A DNA stretch of 64,000 nt from Paenibacillus sp. JNUCC32 (GTDB taxonomy: Bacteria > Bacillota > Bacilli > Paenibacillales > Paenibacillaceae), in NCBI RefSeq assembly GCF_014863545.1, contig NZ_CP062260.1, positions 6,749,001 through 6,813,000 of the forward strand. Direction: 5' to 3'. The first letter of the stretch is position 1. Each line of letters begins with the position of its first letter. Below the pieces are notes generated by a model. The model ran no database searches and had not been told where the DNA came from. It saw only the letters and a list, made by a program, of their open reading frames with translations. Both the position numbers and the translations under genes were made by a program. This document shows, in pieces, positions 1 through 8,815 of the stretch.

Positions 1-1
1 T

Positions 2-1327
2 GAGGTTAATCTCTGGCCTGCGCCAGCAAGCCTTACAGCTGGGATACGGGCTACCGTAAAGGTCAATGTTGCAAGCACTGGAGCGCCAATGCTCAATATT
101 AATAGTTTGGGGGCAAAACCAGTGCTTAAAACAAGCGGTAGTTCAGCAAGTTTTAAACAGGATGGTGTGTACTCATTGGTTTATGATGGTCAGGCTTTTA
201 TCTTACAGGGTGAAGGGGGTGAGGTAGGGACTGCTACAGCTGGAGACGTGCTGTCTGGTAAGACGTTTTCTGGCGAGGAAGGGTTAATTGAAGGAACAAT
301 GCCAACGAAAGGGAACCAGTTTAAAGCTGGTCTATGGTCGAATCCAGATGGTGATGCATATGTTGATACCTATGTGGATGTAGATAGTGGGTATTACCCA
401 CCTAACACAAAGATAACAATTCAAGCGTACGACCCAGATCTCAAAACAGAGAATATTCGTTATGGTGCCGATATTTTTGGAGTTGCTGGAAGTCCTGCAG
501 TTGTAAATACATCAGATGCGCATTTAGATTCACAGTATTTATTAACAGGATATTCAGGTTATGATGATGGTATTTTAAAACGCGGAACAATGCAGCACCT
601 TACTGGAATTCGAACTGCTACCGGGGCATCTAAATGGGCTAATGGTGACTTAGCTGTATATCCTGAAAGAGGTTATCAAAAGGGAGGGGCAGGAGATGGC
701 GAGATTAAGGTAACACAGACGCAACTAAGGCAAGCTGAGCCTGCTCTAGTTTCAGAAAATATAAAGCAAGGTGCATCAGTTTTTGGAGTTATTGGGAATT
801 TCAAAACATTGCCAAGTCTATTTGAAGTCAACGAGTCGTTAACTTATTATAATAACAATAATCCAATTATTATGACTAAAAACCTTTTTACACTTCCTAG
901 TTTAGACTCGCTCTCATTTATTTCTTTCCGTAGTTCAAGAACATCTTGCTCTGAAACTTATAGTCCTCCAATCCCAATTGTGTGTTATTTAGAAGTACTG
1001 GATTCAACTGGTATCACATATCCATTTATTACTTTATCGTTCGGTTATAGTAACTATTATAATTTTCGTTCTTCTGGTTTTTTTATTGATTTAAAGAACA
1101 ATTTTATGGGGCTATCAACCTATAGCAATATACCGAACTCTAGTTCAAATGATAACGGAGTTATTGAGCATTTGAGTTATAATAGAAATTTTACGGAATG
1201 GCGGACCCATAGGATTGCAAAAAATGAGCCTTTAACACTTCGGATCCGTATGGTATGCAGTCAGGGGAACTATCATGTAGAACGAAGTGCTGAGTTTTAC
1301 GTTAGTGGTATGTTTCATTATATGTAA
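2..1327 (+). CDS. Phage fibre-like structural protein, 5' end outside window
   Basis: The reading frame is open from the left window edge, so the first ATG at 89 is probably internal and the gene starts upstream. The visible protein (about 440 residues) has glycine-rich, beta-type sequence with two related motifs (ENIRYGADIFGVAG and ENIKQGASVFGVIG) of a kind common in Firmicute phage fibre and tail proteins. The last 170 residues are Ser/Thr/Asn/Tyr-rich and unlike the rest, possibly a receptor-binding domain (inference). The DNA is clearly AT-richer than the tail genes that follow, suggesting a separately acquired module. Its place before the tail terminator, where the head-tail boundary normally lies, is unusual for a tail fibre; a head fibre is possible. 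Family recognition is by pattern only. Confidence 0.6.
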   Translation, partial: EVNLWPAPASLTAGIRATVKVNVASTGAPMLNINSLGAKPVLKTSGSSASFKQDGVYSLVYDGQAFILQGEGGEVGTATAGDVLSGKTFSGEEGLIEGTMPTKGNQFKAGLWSNPDGDAYVDTYVDVDSGYYPPNTKITIQAYDPDLKTENIRYGADIFGVAGSPAVVNTSDAHLDSQYLLTGYSGYDDGILKRGTMQHLTGIRTATGASKWANGDLAVYPERGYQKGGAGDGEIKVTQTQLRQAEPALVSENIKQGASVFGVIGNFKTLPSLFEVNESLTYYNNNNPIIMTKNLFTLPSLDSLSFISFRSSRTSCSETYSPPIPIVCYLEVLDSTGITYPFITLSFGYSNYYNFRSSGFFIDLKNNFMGLSTYSNIPNSSSNDNGVIEHLSYNRNFTEWRTHRIAKNEPLTLRIRMVCSQGNYHVERSAEFYVSGMFHYM

Positions 1328-1387
1328 AAAATGAAACTAATAAATTTACACTTAATCAACCAGTTTGCTTACGAAAGGAGCACCATC

Positions 1388-1825
1388 ATGCTCACCCAAC
1401 ACATACGTAACGCCCTAGCATCCCAACTATCCAGCTCCTTCCCCGACATCCCCCTCATCACCAAAGAGGATGCCGACCTATTACCTCCAGCTCCATACTT
1501 CCAAACCGAGCTAACCCTAGCCGAGTTCGAGCCGATATCGACAAGTCGATATGCGGCTCGTTTTCGTTTCCGCATCTCTTACGTACCAGTGGAAGGGAAG
1601 TCGGTGGCAACGATCATGGACGAGATGCTGGAATGCCTGACATCCCTTGATGTCGAAGGCCGTCCTTGCCGCGCCTCATCAGTGGCGTGGGAGCGACCAA
1701 CGGGGAATGATGGGACATCAGGGGAAGGATTTTTTCGCGCAGAGTATGTCATTCAGCTCACGACCGATCAGGTCGAAACGGAAAGCAAGATGCAAACATT
1801 GAAACAGGGAGGCGGATTGAAATGA
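1388..1825 (+). CDS. Phage tail terminator-like protein (YqbJ/XkdJ position)
   Basis: A 145-residue protein directly ahead of the sheath gene, where PBSX/skin-type elements carry a small tail-completion protein. The ATG at 1388 is chosen over the in-frame ATG at 1331 because an AGGAG ribosome site lies at 1376-1380. The sequence starts MLTQHIRNALAS and has the alpha/beta make-up of tail terminator proteins, which cap the tail tube and join it to the head or end the bacteriocin tail. Its stop overlaps the next start as ATGA. The function is inferred from position and general resemblance. Confidence 0.6.
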   Translation: MLTQHIRNALASQLSSSFPDIPLITKEDADLLPPAPYFQTELTLAEFEPISTSRYAARFRFRISYVPVEGKSVATIMDEMLECLTSLDVEGRPCRASSVAWERPTGNDGTSGEGFFRAEYVIQLTTDQVETESKMQTLKQGGGLK

Positions 1826-1995
1826 GTAAAAAAGACACAGCGCCGACATTCAACAAACACCAGCTGGCACGATCCAATCAATTCACTAATCGCGAGAAGG
1901 ATGTGCTGAGCGCCATTCTCGAAGAGGGCAAAACGTACACCGTTCAGCAAGCGAAAGAGCAACTTACTACATTTTTGAAAAAGGAGGTCATCTAA
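1822..1995 (+). CDS. Small conserved-looking tail-region protein, 57 aa
   Basis: A 57-residue frame starting at an ATGA overlap with the gene before it and ending one base before the sheath ATG, so coupling is tight on both sides. The protein is basic at its N-terminus (MSKKDTAPTFNKHQLA), with a helical middle (FTNREKDVLSAILEEGKTYT) and a Lys-rich end. Small proteins like this recur directly ahead of sheath genes in Bacilli and Clostridia. Its function is unknown to me. The spacing, overlap and clean codon use support a real gene. Confidence 0.7.
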   Translation: MSKKDTAPTFNKHQLARSNQFTNREKDVLSAILEEGKTYTVQQAKEQLTTFLKKEVI

Positions 1996-3315
1996 ATGGC
2001 CGGAGGAACATGGACAACACCCAACAAAGTAAGACCAGGCGTTTACACCCAAATCTCATCGCAGGAGCAGCCGATCGGGCGCGTAGGTGAAAGGGGGATT
2101 GCCGCACTGGGCTTGTCCCTTCCATGGGGAGAACCGCAAAAGATTCTGACAATCAAACCAGGTACCAATCTGGTTGAGGTGCTGGGTTATGATATCACGG
2201 CACCGCAGCTGCTTTCGGTAAAAGAAACCCTCAAGCGTGCTGGCACACTTCTGTTGTACCGCTTGAACAGTGGCGTACAGGCGGCCGGATCTGTGGCCGG
2301 ACTGAAAGCAACCGCTCTTTACGGCGGAGAGCGTGGGAATGACATCCAAATCGTTGTTGAGAACGCGGTGGATGATCCCGGCAAGTTTGTGGTCAGCACG
2401 CTGCTGAGCGGCAAAGTTGTGGACAAGCAGCTAGTAGCGAGTGCGGCAGAACTGCAGCCGAACCTGTACGTAACCTTCGCACCGGATACCGGCGATTTGG
2501 CGGCTACAGCAGGATTTGCTCTGACTGGCGGCGCTAACGGCACCGTGACGAACCAGGAGCATGTGGACTTCCTTGCCGCGCTTGAGGTCCAAGACTTCCA
2601 GACCGTTGGCCTGTTGTCTGCGGACCCCACGCTCAAGTCCTTGTATACCGCTTTCGTCAAGCGGCTTCGCGAGCAGGAAGGCAAGAAGGTCCAAGCTGTA
2701 TTGTCCGACTATCCAACTGCGGATTATGAAGGAATCATCTCCGTGAAAAATGGCGTTGTTCTCACCGACGGCACCATAGTAGACAAGGTGAAGGCGGTGG
2801 CTTGGGTCACAGGAGCCACTGCTGCGGCAGCGGTTAACGAATCCTTGACGTATGCGGCTTACGATGAAGCGGTGGATACCGATGTTCGCTTGAGCCATAC
2901 GGAGATTGAAGAAGCGCTGACGAAGGGCGAGTTCCTGTTCAGCTACAGCGGCGGCAAGGCCGTGGTCGAGCAGGATATTAACAGCTTTACATCGATTGAG
3001 CCGGCCAAAGCGCGCCATTTTTCCAAAAACCGTGTGGTCCGTGTGCTGGATGGCATTGCGAATGATTTGAAGCTGATTTTTGAGAAGTCCTATATCGGGA
3101 AGGTAGACAACAATGTGGATGGCCGGACGCTGTTTTGGGCGGAATGCGCGGCGTATTTTGCGTCTTTGCAGAATATCGGGGCTATCCAGAATTTCGATGC
3201 GAACGAAGATATTGTGGTGACGCCGGGCACGGAAGGCGATGTGTTGTTTGTGGATATCAAGGTACAGCCGGTGGATGCGATTGAAAAAGTATACATGAAA
3301 GTGAAGGTGGTCTAA
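1996..3315 (+). CDS. xkdK: Contractile tail sheath protein
   Basis: This 439-residue protein is the tail sheath, which polymerises around the tube and contracts on target contact. The N-terminus MAGGTWTTPNKVRPGVYTQI is typical of the Firmicute sheath family, with the PGVY motif. The C-terminal third (VVRVLDGIANDLKLIFEKSYIG onward, given here only in part) matches the family's conserved sheath domain. The AAGGAGG at 1981-1987, inside the end of the preceding gene, gives a good ribosome site. The tube gene follows after one base, and the xkdK-xkdM order is that of PBSX. The protein is full length for the family. Confidence 0.93.
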   Translation: MAGGTWTTPNKVRPGVYTQISSQEQPIGRVGERGIAALGLSLPWGEPQKILTIKPGTNLVEVLGYDITAPQLLSVKETLKRAGTLLLYRLNSGVQAAGSVAGLKATALYGGERGNDIQIVVENAVDDPGKFVVSTLLSGKVVDKQLVASAAELQPNLYVTFAPDTGDLAATAGFALTGGANGTVTNQEHVDFLAALEVQDFQTVGLLSADPTLKSLYTAFVKRLREQEGKKVQAVLSDYPTADYEGIISVKNGVVLTDGTIVDKVKAVAWVTGATAAAAVNESLTYAAYDEAVDTDVRLSHTEIEEALTKGEFLFSYSGGKAVVEQDINSFTSIEPAKARHFSKNRVVRVLDGIANDLKLIFEKSYIGKVDNNVDGRTLFWAECAAYFASLQNIGAIQNFDANEDIVVTPGTEGDVLFVDIKVQPVDAIEKVYMKVKVV

Positions 3316-3316
3316 G

Positions 3317-3775
3317 ATGGCATTTTTGCGGGCAAGCGACACGATTTCGGGGCAAGAGGGTAAGGCATTCGTCAAAATTGGCGATCGTATGGAGGAAATG
3401 TTCTACATTAAAACACTGGAAGCTACGGTGGAGAAGGAAAAAGCCGAGCTGAAAACGATGGGCCAACGTGCCGTACAGCATAAAGCCATTGGCTGGAAGG
3501 GCAGCGGCACGATGACCATTTATTATGTGACCACGCTGTTCCGCGAGCTGATGATGGAATACATCCAAACCGGCAAAGACGCCTACTTAATGATCGAAGT
3601 GCGCAATGAGGATCCGGGATCGACCACGGGACGTCAGACGGTGATTTTGGAAGGGGTCAACCTGGACAGCGTGATTATGGCATCGCTCGACACTGAAGCG
3701 GAGGCGCTGGAGGAAGAAGTGGCCTTCACGTTTGAGAATGTGCGGATTGAGACGCCGTTTAACCCATTGGCCTAA
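3317..3775 (+). CDS. xkdM: Phage tail tube protein
   Basis: A 152-residue tail tube protein of the XkdM/YqbM family, forming the inner tube within the sheath. It begins MAFLRASDTISGQEGKAF, and its length and position straight after the sheath are diagnostic. The C-terminal part (VAFTFENVRIETPFNPL) is typical of this family. The start lies one base after the sheath stop, with a GGTGG ribosome site inside the sheath's last codons, so translation is probably coupled. High expression would be expected, since tube and sheath are made in near-equal amounts. Confidence 0.93.
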   Translation: MAFLRASDTISGQEGKAFVKIGDRMEEMFYIKTLEATVEKEKAELKTMGQRAVQHKAIGWKGSGTMTIYYVTTLFRELMMEYIQTGKDAYLMIEVRNEDPGSTTGRQTVILEGVNLDSVIMASLDTEAEALEEEVAFTFENVRIETPFNPLA

Positions 3776-3803
3776 TATTTAACATAATTGAGGAGGAAGG
3801 AAT

Positions 3804-4226
3804 ATGAGCGATTTTAGCATGTTTTTTGCTGGGCAGTCGTCTGCGGAGATCACGGAGGATTTCGTGGTCTCTGTTCGTTTTAAGAACGCGGAAGGGAGCC
3901 CCGTGCCTTGGAAGCTGCGCAGCATCACGGAGGAAGAGAACCAGGAGTGCCGCAAAGCGGCTACGCGTAAGGTCAAGGGCAAGAACGGCGTCTTCACGCC
4001 GGAAATCGACCCGAATGACTATATGGCGAAGCTGATGGTATCGAGTGTCATTTACCCGGATTTGAAAAACAGCGAGCTGCAAAAATCCTACGGCGTGCTC
4101 GGTGCAGAATCCCTGCTCCGCAAAATGCTGCTGCCCGGCGAGTTCGCTGCGCTTGGCGAGCGGGTGCAAGCCCTGAATGGTTTTGACCGCGATATGAACG
4201 ATCTGGTGGATGACGTAAAAAACTAA
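3804..4226 (+). CDS. xkdN: Tail assembly chaperone, short form (XkdN-like)
   Basis: A 140-residue protein between tube and tape measure genes, the place of the gpG-like tail assembly chaperone. It begins MSDFSMFFAGQ and is rich in charged helices. A GAGGAGG ribosome site precedes the ATG by about 7 bases. The zero-frame stop TAA (4224-4226) follows directly on an A-AAA-AAC heptamer, so a fraction of ribosomes should slip to -1 and make a longer fusion (separate entry). Chaperones of this type coat the tape measure during tail assembly and are not in the finished tail. Confidence 0.88.
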   Translation: MSDFSMFFAGQSSAEITEDFVVSVRFKNAEGSPVPWKLRSITEEENQECRKAATRKVKGKNGVFTPEIDPNDYMAKLMVSSVIYPDLKNSELQKSYGVLGAESLLRKMLLPGEFAALGERVQALNGFDRDMNDLVDDVKN

Positions 4227-4396
4227 TCAAAGAGGGCGACGGTGACGCGAACTATGCGTACTACGCCCTCCACGAATTGCACATCCTTCCTCACCAGCTC
4301 ATGGCGATGTCGGTCCGGGAACGGGCCGCCATCTATGCCATGATCTCGATGCGGGTGGAGAAAGAGAAGCTCGAGCGAGTCCGGAAGCGGAGATAG
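3804..4396 (+). CDS. Tail assembly chaperone, long -1 frameshift product
   Basis: The predicted fusion has about 197 residues. Ribosomes read the xkdN frame to the slippery heptamer at 4217-4223, shift back one base and continue through CTA ATC AAA to TAG at 4394-4396, adding 57 residues. The extension (beginning LIKEGDGDANYAYYALHELH, ending in a basic helix) has coding-like sequence but no own start or ribosome site in its frame, which argues for frameshifting and against a separate gene. It corresponds to the gpGT product of lambda and to the small gene after xkdN in PBSX-like elements. Confidence 0.75.
4217..4223 (+). promoter_or_regulatory. -1 ribosomal frameshift heptamer A-AAA-AAC
   Basis: The zero-frame codons are GTA AAA AAC followed at once by TAA. 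The last A of GTA plus AAA AAC forms a perfect X-XXY-YYZ slippery heptamer, with the stop codon directly behind as a pausing element. The -1 frame is open for 57 codons past it. This is the arrangement known for tail assembly chaperone pairs across tailed phages. A pseudoknot was not modelled. Confidence 0.8.
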
Positions 4397-4420
4397 GTTG
4401 TAGAAGAAGGGGGTGAAGGA

Positions 4421-6403
4421 ATGGCGAGTGTAAAGGATGCGTTGTCGTACTTTAACAACATGGCCAATGATGTGTTGGTTGGTCAATGGCTGCAGTTTGA
4501 AAAGGGATACGAACAGGTTGTCAAACAGATCACTAAGGCGAAGGAAGAGCAAGAAAAATTAACGCGTACAACGGCAAAATCTGTCTCGTATAAAGAAAAA
4601 ATGCTTCAAATGACCGAAAAAGTCGTGGATGGCATCGAACAAATGAATCAAAAAATGGGGGAAGGCGAAAAGAAAGCGAGTGCCCTCAGCAAAGCCTTCA
4701 AATTTGCCAAATCGGCATATAAAGCGGGAGAAATTGTCGTCAAGACGACTATCGCTCCTGCTGCTCAGGAACAGAAACTTGAAGATCTATTTAAAGTAAA
4801 AGCAGGTAATGCGGAAGTGGGCACTGCGATGTTTCAGACATTCAAGAATAATGCGCTGAAAACGGGAACGGATGTAAATCAATCTCTAGAAAACGCACTC
4901 TCGTTTATGTCTATAACCAAAAATTCGGATCAACTCACGCAGCTTACTGGCTTTGCCGATCGAATGAGCATGATGTCGTCAGGAAACAAGAGTTCTAAAG
5001 ATGCAACAGAGGCAATTATGAGTGCAATGCGCGGAGATACTAGTTCTTTAGCGAAAAATTTTAATATTCCTGATGCCCAAATCAAAAGCTTCAATGCGGA
5101 AATTATCTCATCTAAGGGCAATTTTACTGCGTTTCTCTCATCCATGGATAAGCTGCTTCAAAAATCCGGCATGACGCAAGAATCATTAGCCTCAATGATG
5201 GATTCTCCCGTTAACAAGTGGCAGAAGCTGCTAGGACTAGTGGATAACTCGTTTGTTCAGATTGGAACTGGAGCTTTGGCAGCCATTATTCCGTTAATGG
5301 AAATGATAAGTGTAGCATTGGAGTCGGGAGCTTTTCAGCCATTCATTGATGCTTTAACCATTGGGTTATCTGTATTGGTCCAAGTGTTTATGTGGATTGC
5401 TGAGCTGGTACCACCGGCATGGGAATTTATTAAAGGTGCGATCTCTGGCGTTGGAGTGGCAATCTGGAATGTTATCAGCATATTTATGGGGTTATTGCCT
5501 ATCATTACGTTTGCAGCTGTATTACTAGGAATTCTCAATATTGGACTAATTACTAGCAGAATCGTTGCTTTAGGCTATGGAGCCGCTCAACTAGTTGCAG
5601 CTATGAAGACAAATCTATTAACGGCAGCAACCAGCATCCAAGCCGGAGCGATGAGAATTCTTAATATGATTATTAACGCGAATCCACTTATGTTCTTAAT
5701 TGCCTTAATTATCGCCGTGATTTCAGCATTCGGTGTTTGGAGTGTAGTTACACAAGGACTAAAAAAGGTCTTTAGCAACGTATTCGGCTTCATCGTCGAT
5801 CTGGCGCAAAACACGGTCAACACCGTCATTTCCGTCATTAACGGGATCATTAAAGGTGTGAACGCGGTAGCGGGATTTTTTGGCAAAGTCCTTGGCGTGG
5901 ACACTAAGCAGATTGCAGAGATCGAGTATAAAGCAGACTTTACGAATTTTAAGGATACGGGACAGAAAGCGATAGAAGATTTTTCAATGGATACCTTCAA
6001 GGATAAATTCATGCCGGATAAGAGCTTGGGCAAGAACAACGAGGATCTTTTAAAACAATACAACACCGGCAAAACCGGATACGATGTTACCGTTCCGAAA
6101 ACCACCCCAACCCCGTCCATGCCCGCCATGCCAACGGCGCCAATCCCGGTAGCCCCTGCGGGCGGCAGCATCGATTCCATTGGTAAAGTGGATAACTCGG
6201 TTGACGTGGCAAGCGAGGATCTAAAAGTGATGCGCGATCTGGCCGAAGTGAATGCGATCAGCAATATGATTACCTTGACGCCGACCGTGCAGATGACGAC
6301 GGGAGATATTAATTCCGGGGCCGATCTGGATACGATCATGTCGAGAATTAACCGGACGCTGGAGGAGCAGTTTGTGTCCAGTGCCGAGGGGGTGTACTTG
6401 TAG
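4421..6403 (+). CDS. xkdO: Tail tape measure protein, short
   Basis: A 660-residue tape measure protein, which fixes tail length and helps pass through the target envelope. The first 150 residues are Lys/Glu-rich and helical. A middle section (about residues 285-450) holds several hydrophobic segments (such as LMFLIALIIAVISAFGVWSV) typical of tape measures. The end is Pro-rich, then helical. The ATG is preceded by AAGGGGGTGAAGGA. It is about half the length of PBSX XkdO as I recall it, predicting a clearly shorter tail. The gene lies between the chaperones and the LysM protein, as expected. Confidence 0.88.
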   Translation: MASVKDALSYFNNMANDVLVGQWLQFEKGYEQVVKQITKAKEEQEKLTRTTAKSVSYKEKMLQMTEKVVDGIEQMNQKMGEGEKKASALSKAFKFAKSAYKAGEIVVKTTIAPAAQEQKLEDLFKVKAGNAEVGTAMFQTFKNNALKTGTDVNQSLENALSFMSITKNSDQLTQLTGFADRMSMMSSGNKSSKDATEAIMSAMRGDTSSLAKNFNIPDAQIKSFNAEIISSKGNFTAFLSSMDKLLQKSGMTQESLASMMDSPVNKWQKLLGLVDNSFVQIGTGALAAIIPLMEMISVALESGAFQPFIDALTIGLSVLVQVFMWIAELVPPAWEFIKGAISGVGVAIWNVISIFMGLLPIITFAAVLLGILNIGLITSRIVALGYGAAQLVAAMKTNLLTAATSIQAGAMRILNMIINANPLMFLIALIIAVISAFGVWSVVTQGLKKVFSNVFGFIVDLAQNTVNTVISVINGIIKGVNAVAGFFGKVLGVDTKQIAEIEYKADFTNFKDTGQKAIEDFSMDTFKDKFMPDKSLGKNNEDLLKQYNTGKTGYDVTVPKTTPTPSMPAMPTAPIPVAPAGGSIDSIGKVDNSVDVASEDLKVMRDLAEVNAISNMITLTPTVQMTTGDINSGADLDTIMSRINRTLEEQFVSSAEGVYL

Positions 6404-6404
6404 C

Positions 6405-7124
6405 ATGAGCGATTACGGATTTTTTCTGAGCTTCAATAACCAGGAGGAGGTTTTTCGATTTCCGGTGAATCCTGAGCGGATTGACGTCAAGGATAGCGGT
6501 GAAGGCAAATCCTATACGGTCGCGGGACTTGGCGAAGTGAATGCGATTCTGTACCCGAAGCTGACGGAGATCTCGTTTGAAAGCTTTTTTCCGGGGAGGG
6601 CATATCCCTTTGTCCATCTAGGGTCTGACCAGAAGCTGAAGCTTCCGATTGAATACGTAAATACCATTAAAGGCTGGATGGAGTCACGCCGACCTGTTCG
6701 CTTTGTTATGACTGGGCTTGTTCCCGATCCGCTGAGCGGTACGGATGGCAAGAATGTGGTGCGGGCGATGAAGTCTTTTGGCATCAACATGGCGGCCTCC
6801 ATCGAAAGTTTCAACTGGAATACGATGTCCGGATCGCCGGAAGATATCGAGTTCTCGATCACGCTTAAGCGTTATGTGTTCTATGGGGCACGCAAGGTTA
6901 TGCCGGTTAAGGACAAAAAGGCCGCTGCGGTGAAAACCAAAGACAGGCCGGATGACCGCAAAAAACCAACCTCCTATACGGTTGCCAAAGGCGACACCCT
7001 GTGGAGCATTGCCCAAAAGCTGCTTGGCAGCGGTTCCCGTCATGCGGACATCCAAAATCTGAACGGAATCAAGGACCATGAGGTCCGGAAGCTGGCCGTC
7101 GGCCGGGTTCTGAAGATTCCCTAA
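6405..7124 (+). CDS. xkdP: LysM baseplate/tail protein (XkdP-like)
   Basis: This 239-residue protein joins an N-terminal XkdP/YqbP-type domain (starting MSDYGFFLSFNNQEEVFRFP) to one C-terminal LysM repeat (SYTVAKGDTLWSIAQKLLGS, about residues 186-239) that would bind peptidoglycan. The ATG at 6405, one base after the tape measure stop, is preferred to the in-frame ATG at 6372, which lies inside the tape measure gene; GAGGGGGTG upstream serves as ribosome site. In PBSX-like tails this protein sits at the tube end, near the hub. Confidence 0.88.
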   Translation: MSDYGFFLSFNNQEEVFRFPVNPERIDVKDSGEGKSYTVAGLGEVNAILYPKLTEISFESFFPGRAYPFVHLGSDQKLKLPIEYVNTIKGWMESRRPVRFVMTGLVPDPLSGTDGKNVVRAMKSFGINMAASIESFNWNTMSGSPEDIEFSITLKRYVFYGARKVMPVKDKKAAAVKTKDRPDDRKKPTSYTVAKGDTLWSIAQKLLGSGSRHADIQNLNGIKDHEVRKLAVGRVLKIP

Positions 7125-7136
7125 AGAGGTGGCATC

Positions 7137-8102
7137 GTGATCGAACTGATGATTGACCGCAAGAACGGAAGCGTGTGGGATTTGGGACAGATCGTAACCG
7201 ACATCACATGGAAAACAAGCCGTCAGGCGAAGCCGGCAAGTCTGGATATCAACTATGTGAACGATGGCCTGGCGCAGAGCAAGGCATTCGAAGTGGAGAA
7301 CGGCGACATTGTGCGCTTCCGCAAGGATAACAAGGATCTGTTTTATGGGTATGTTTTTTCCAAAGAGTGGGGCATGGACGCCCAGGTCAAGGTGATGGCT
7401 TACGATCAGCTGCGCTACCTGTCCAGCAACGACACCTACCGGTTCACGAATGCCAAGGTGGAGGATATCATCCGGAAGATCGCCAAGGATTTCAATCTGA
7501 AGACAGGAACGCTGGCCGATACGGGCCATACGATCCCTGCCATGCTGGAAGCGGACAAGAAATTGATCGATATCATCTGTAAGGCCCTGGATTCCACGTT
7601 GATCGCGACCAAGCAGTACTATATGTTTTACGACCGGTATGGCGAACTGACGTTGACCAACATCAACGACATGCTGCTCATGCTTGCAGTGGGAGAAGAC
7701 AGCCTCATGACGGATTTTTCATATAAAAAAAGCATCGACAACGAGACGTACAACCGCATCAAAGTCGTGCGGGACAACAAGCAGACGGGCAAGCGGGACG
7801 TTTACCTATATCAGCATGGACAAAACATTGCCCAGTGGGGCCTGCTCCAGTTATACGAGGTTGCTGACGAGAACATGAATCCCGCTCAGTTGAAGCAGTT
7901 AGCGCAAAATTTGCTGGAGCTGAAGAACAGGGAGCAGCAGACGCTGTCCATCGAGGCTATCGGGGATTTACGGGTCCGTGCCGGAAACACGATCTATGTG
8001 AATCTGCCGGAAGAAGGCTTGAAGCCGTATCTCATCGATGAGTGTACGCATAAATTCTCGGACGGTACGCACACGATGTCGCTGAATATGAAGGTGGTGT
8101 AA
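7137..8102 (+). CDS. xkdQ: Tail hub protein XkdQ-like (gpD family)
   Basis: A 321-residue protein of the XkdQ/YqbQ hub family, equivalent to gp27/gpD of other contractile tails, forming the ring between tube and spike. It begins at GTG 7137 after AAAGAGGTGG. The sequence MIELMIDRKNGSVWDLGQIV and the later GDIVRFRKDNKDLFYGYVFS match the beta-barrel domain that opens these proteins. It is full length, in the order seen in PBSX, and followed within 6 bases by xkdR. Confidence 0.87.
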   Translation: MIELMIDRKNGSVWDLGQIVTDITWKTSRQAKPASLDINYVNDGLAQSKAFEVENGDIVRFRKDNKDLFYGYVFSKEWGMDAQVKVMAYDQLRYLSSNDTYRFTNAKVEDIIRKIAKDFNLKTGTLADTGHTIPAMLEADKKLIDIICKALDSTLIATKQYYMFYDRYGELTLTNINDMLLMLAVGEDSLMTDFSYKKSIDNETYNRIKVVRDNKQTGKRDVYLYQHGQNIAQWGLLQLYEVADENMNPAQLKQLAQNLLELKNREQQTLSIEAIGDLRVRAGNTIYVNLPEEGLKPYLIDECTHKFSDGTHTMSLNMKVV

Positions 8103-8108
8103 GCAGGG

Positions 8109-8405
8109 ATGCTGGATATTATCAAAAAAGCCAGTCTTAGCGCCGTGGGTAGCACAAACCCGATGGCGGTGCTGTATGGCACAGTCACATCAATCCATCC
8201 TCTGGAGGTGAACGTGGATCAGCGTTTCAGCCTGACGGAGGATTTTTTAGTTATCGGAGAGTCGATGACCGAGTACAAGCTGAACATTGGCGGCGCGGAA
8301 TATGTGATTCGAAAAGGGCTGGAAACGGGAGACACGGTGCTGCTCATTCGTTACCAGGGCGGGCAAACGTATCTCGTGCTGGATCGGTTGGTGAAGCCGT
8401 CATGA
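8109..8405 (+). CDS. xkdR: XkdR-like baseplate protein (DUF2577)
   Basis: A 98-residue protein in the xkdR position, probably of the DUF2577 family. The N-terminus MLDIIKKASLSAVGSTNPMA and the OB-like body (VLYGTVTSIHPLEVNVDQRF) fit this group, thought to supply the OB-fold part of the central spike complex. Its stop overlaps the xkdS start (TCATGA). The assignment rests on length, order and sequence pattern. Confidence 0.85.
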   Translation: MLDIIKKASLSAVGSTNPMAVLYGTVTSIHPLEVNVDQRFSLTEDFLVIGESMTEYKLNIGGAEYVIRKGLETGDTVLLIRYQGGQTYLVLDRLVKPS

Positions 8406-8815
8406 TTCCGCAGGGAGGAACGCTGCAACCGGGTAGCGAGATCATGGAAACACTGGAGCAGCCCAGCCTAACGTATAACTTGAACCTGGAGGAAGGTACG
8501 ATATCTGGTCACATTGACGGTCTTGAGGCCGTGAAACAGGCAGTCGTCAAAATCCTTCAGACGCGCCGTTTTGAACATTTGATCTACAGCAGCAATTATG
8601 GGCAGGAGTTGGACTCCGTCATTGGCCGTGACCCGCTGTGGGCCTATGCTGAAATCGAACGGCACATCAAGGAAGCGCTGCTGCAGGATGATCGCGTGTT
8701 GTCGGTGGATGACATGAATATTACGTTTACTGGCGAGTTGGCCATGGCAGAGTTTACGGTCCGAAGTGTGTATGGCACTTACAGTATGACCAAGGAGGTG
8801 AGGGAGGATGGTTGA
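8402..8815 (+). CDS. xkdS: XkdS-like baseplate wedge protein (DUF2634, gp25-like)
   Basis: A 137-residue protein of the DUF2634/gp25-like family, a wedge component of the baseplate that starts sheath assembly. The region VKQAVVKILQTRRFEHLIYS (about residues 46-65) followed by NYGQELDSVIG is the conserved core. The ATG at 8402 overlaps the previous stop; an ATG at 8444 is possible but would remove typical N-terminal residues. The next gene starts inside its last codons, so four genes from xkdR to xkdU are translationally coupled. Confidence 0.88.
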   Translation: MIPQGGTLQPGSEIMETLEQPSLTYNLNLEEGTISGHIDGLEAVKQAVVKILQTRRFEHLIYSSNYGQELDSVIGRDPLWAYAEIERHIKEALLQDDRVLSVDDMNITFTGELAMAEFTVRSVYGTYSMTKEVREDG

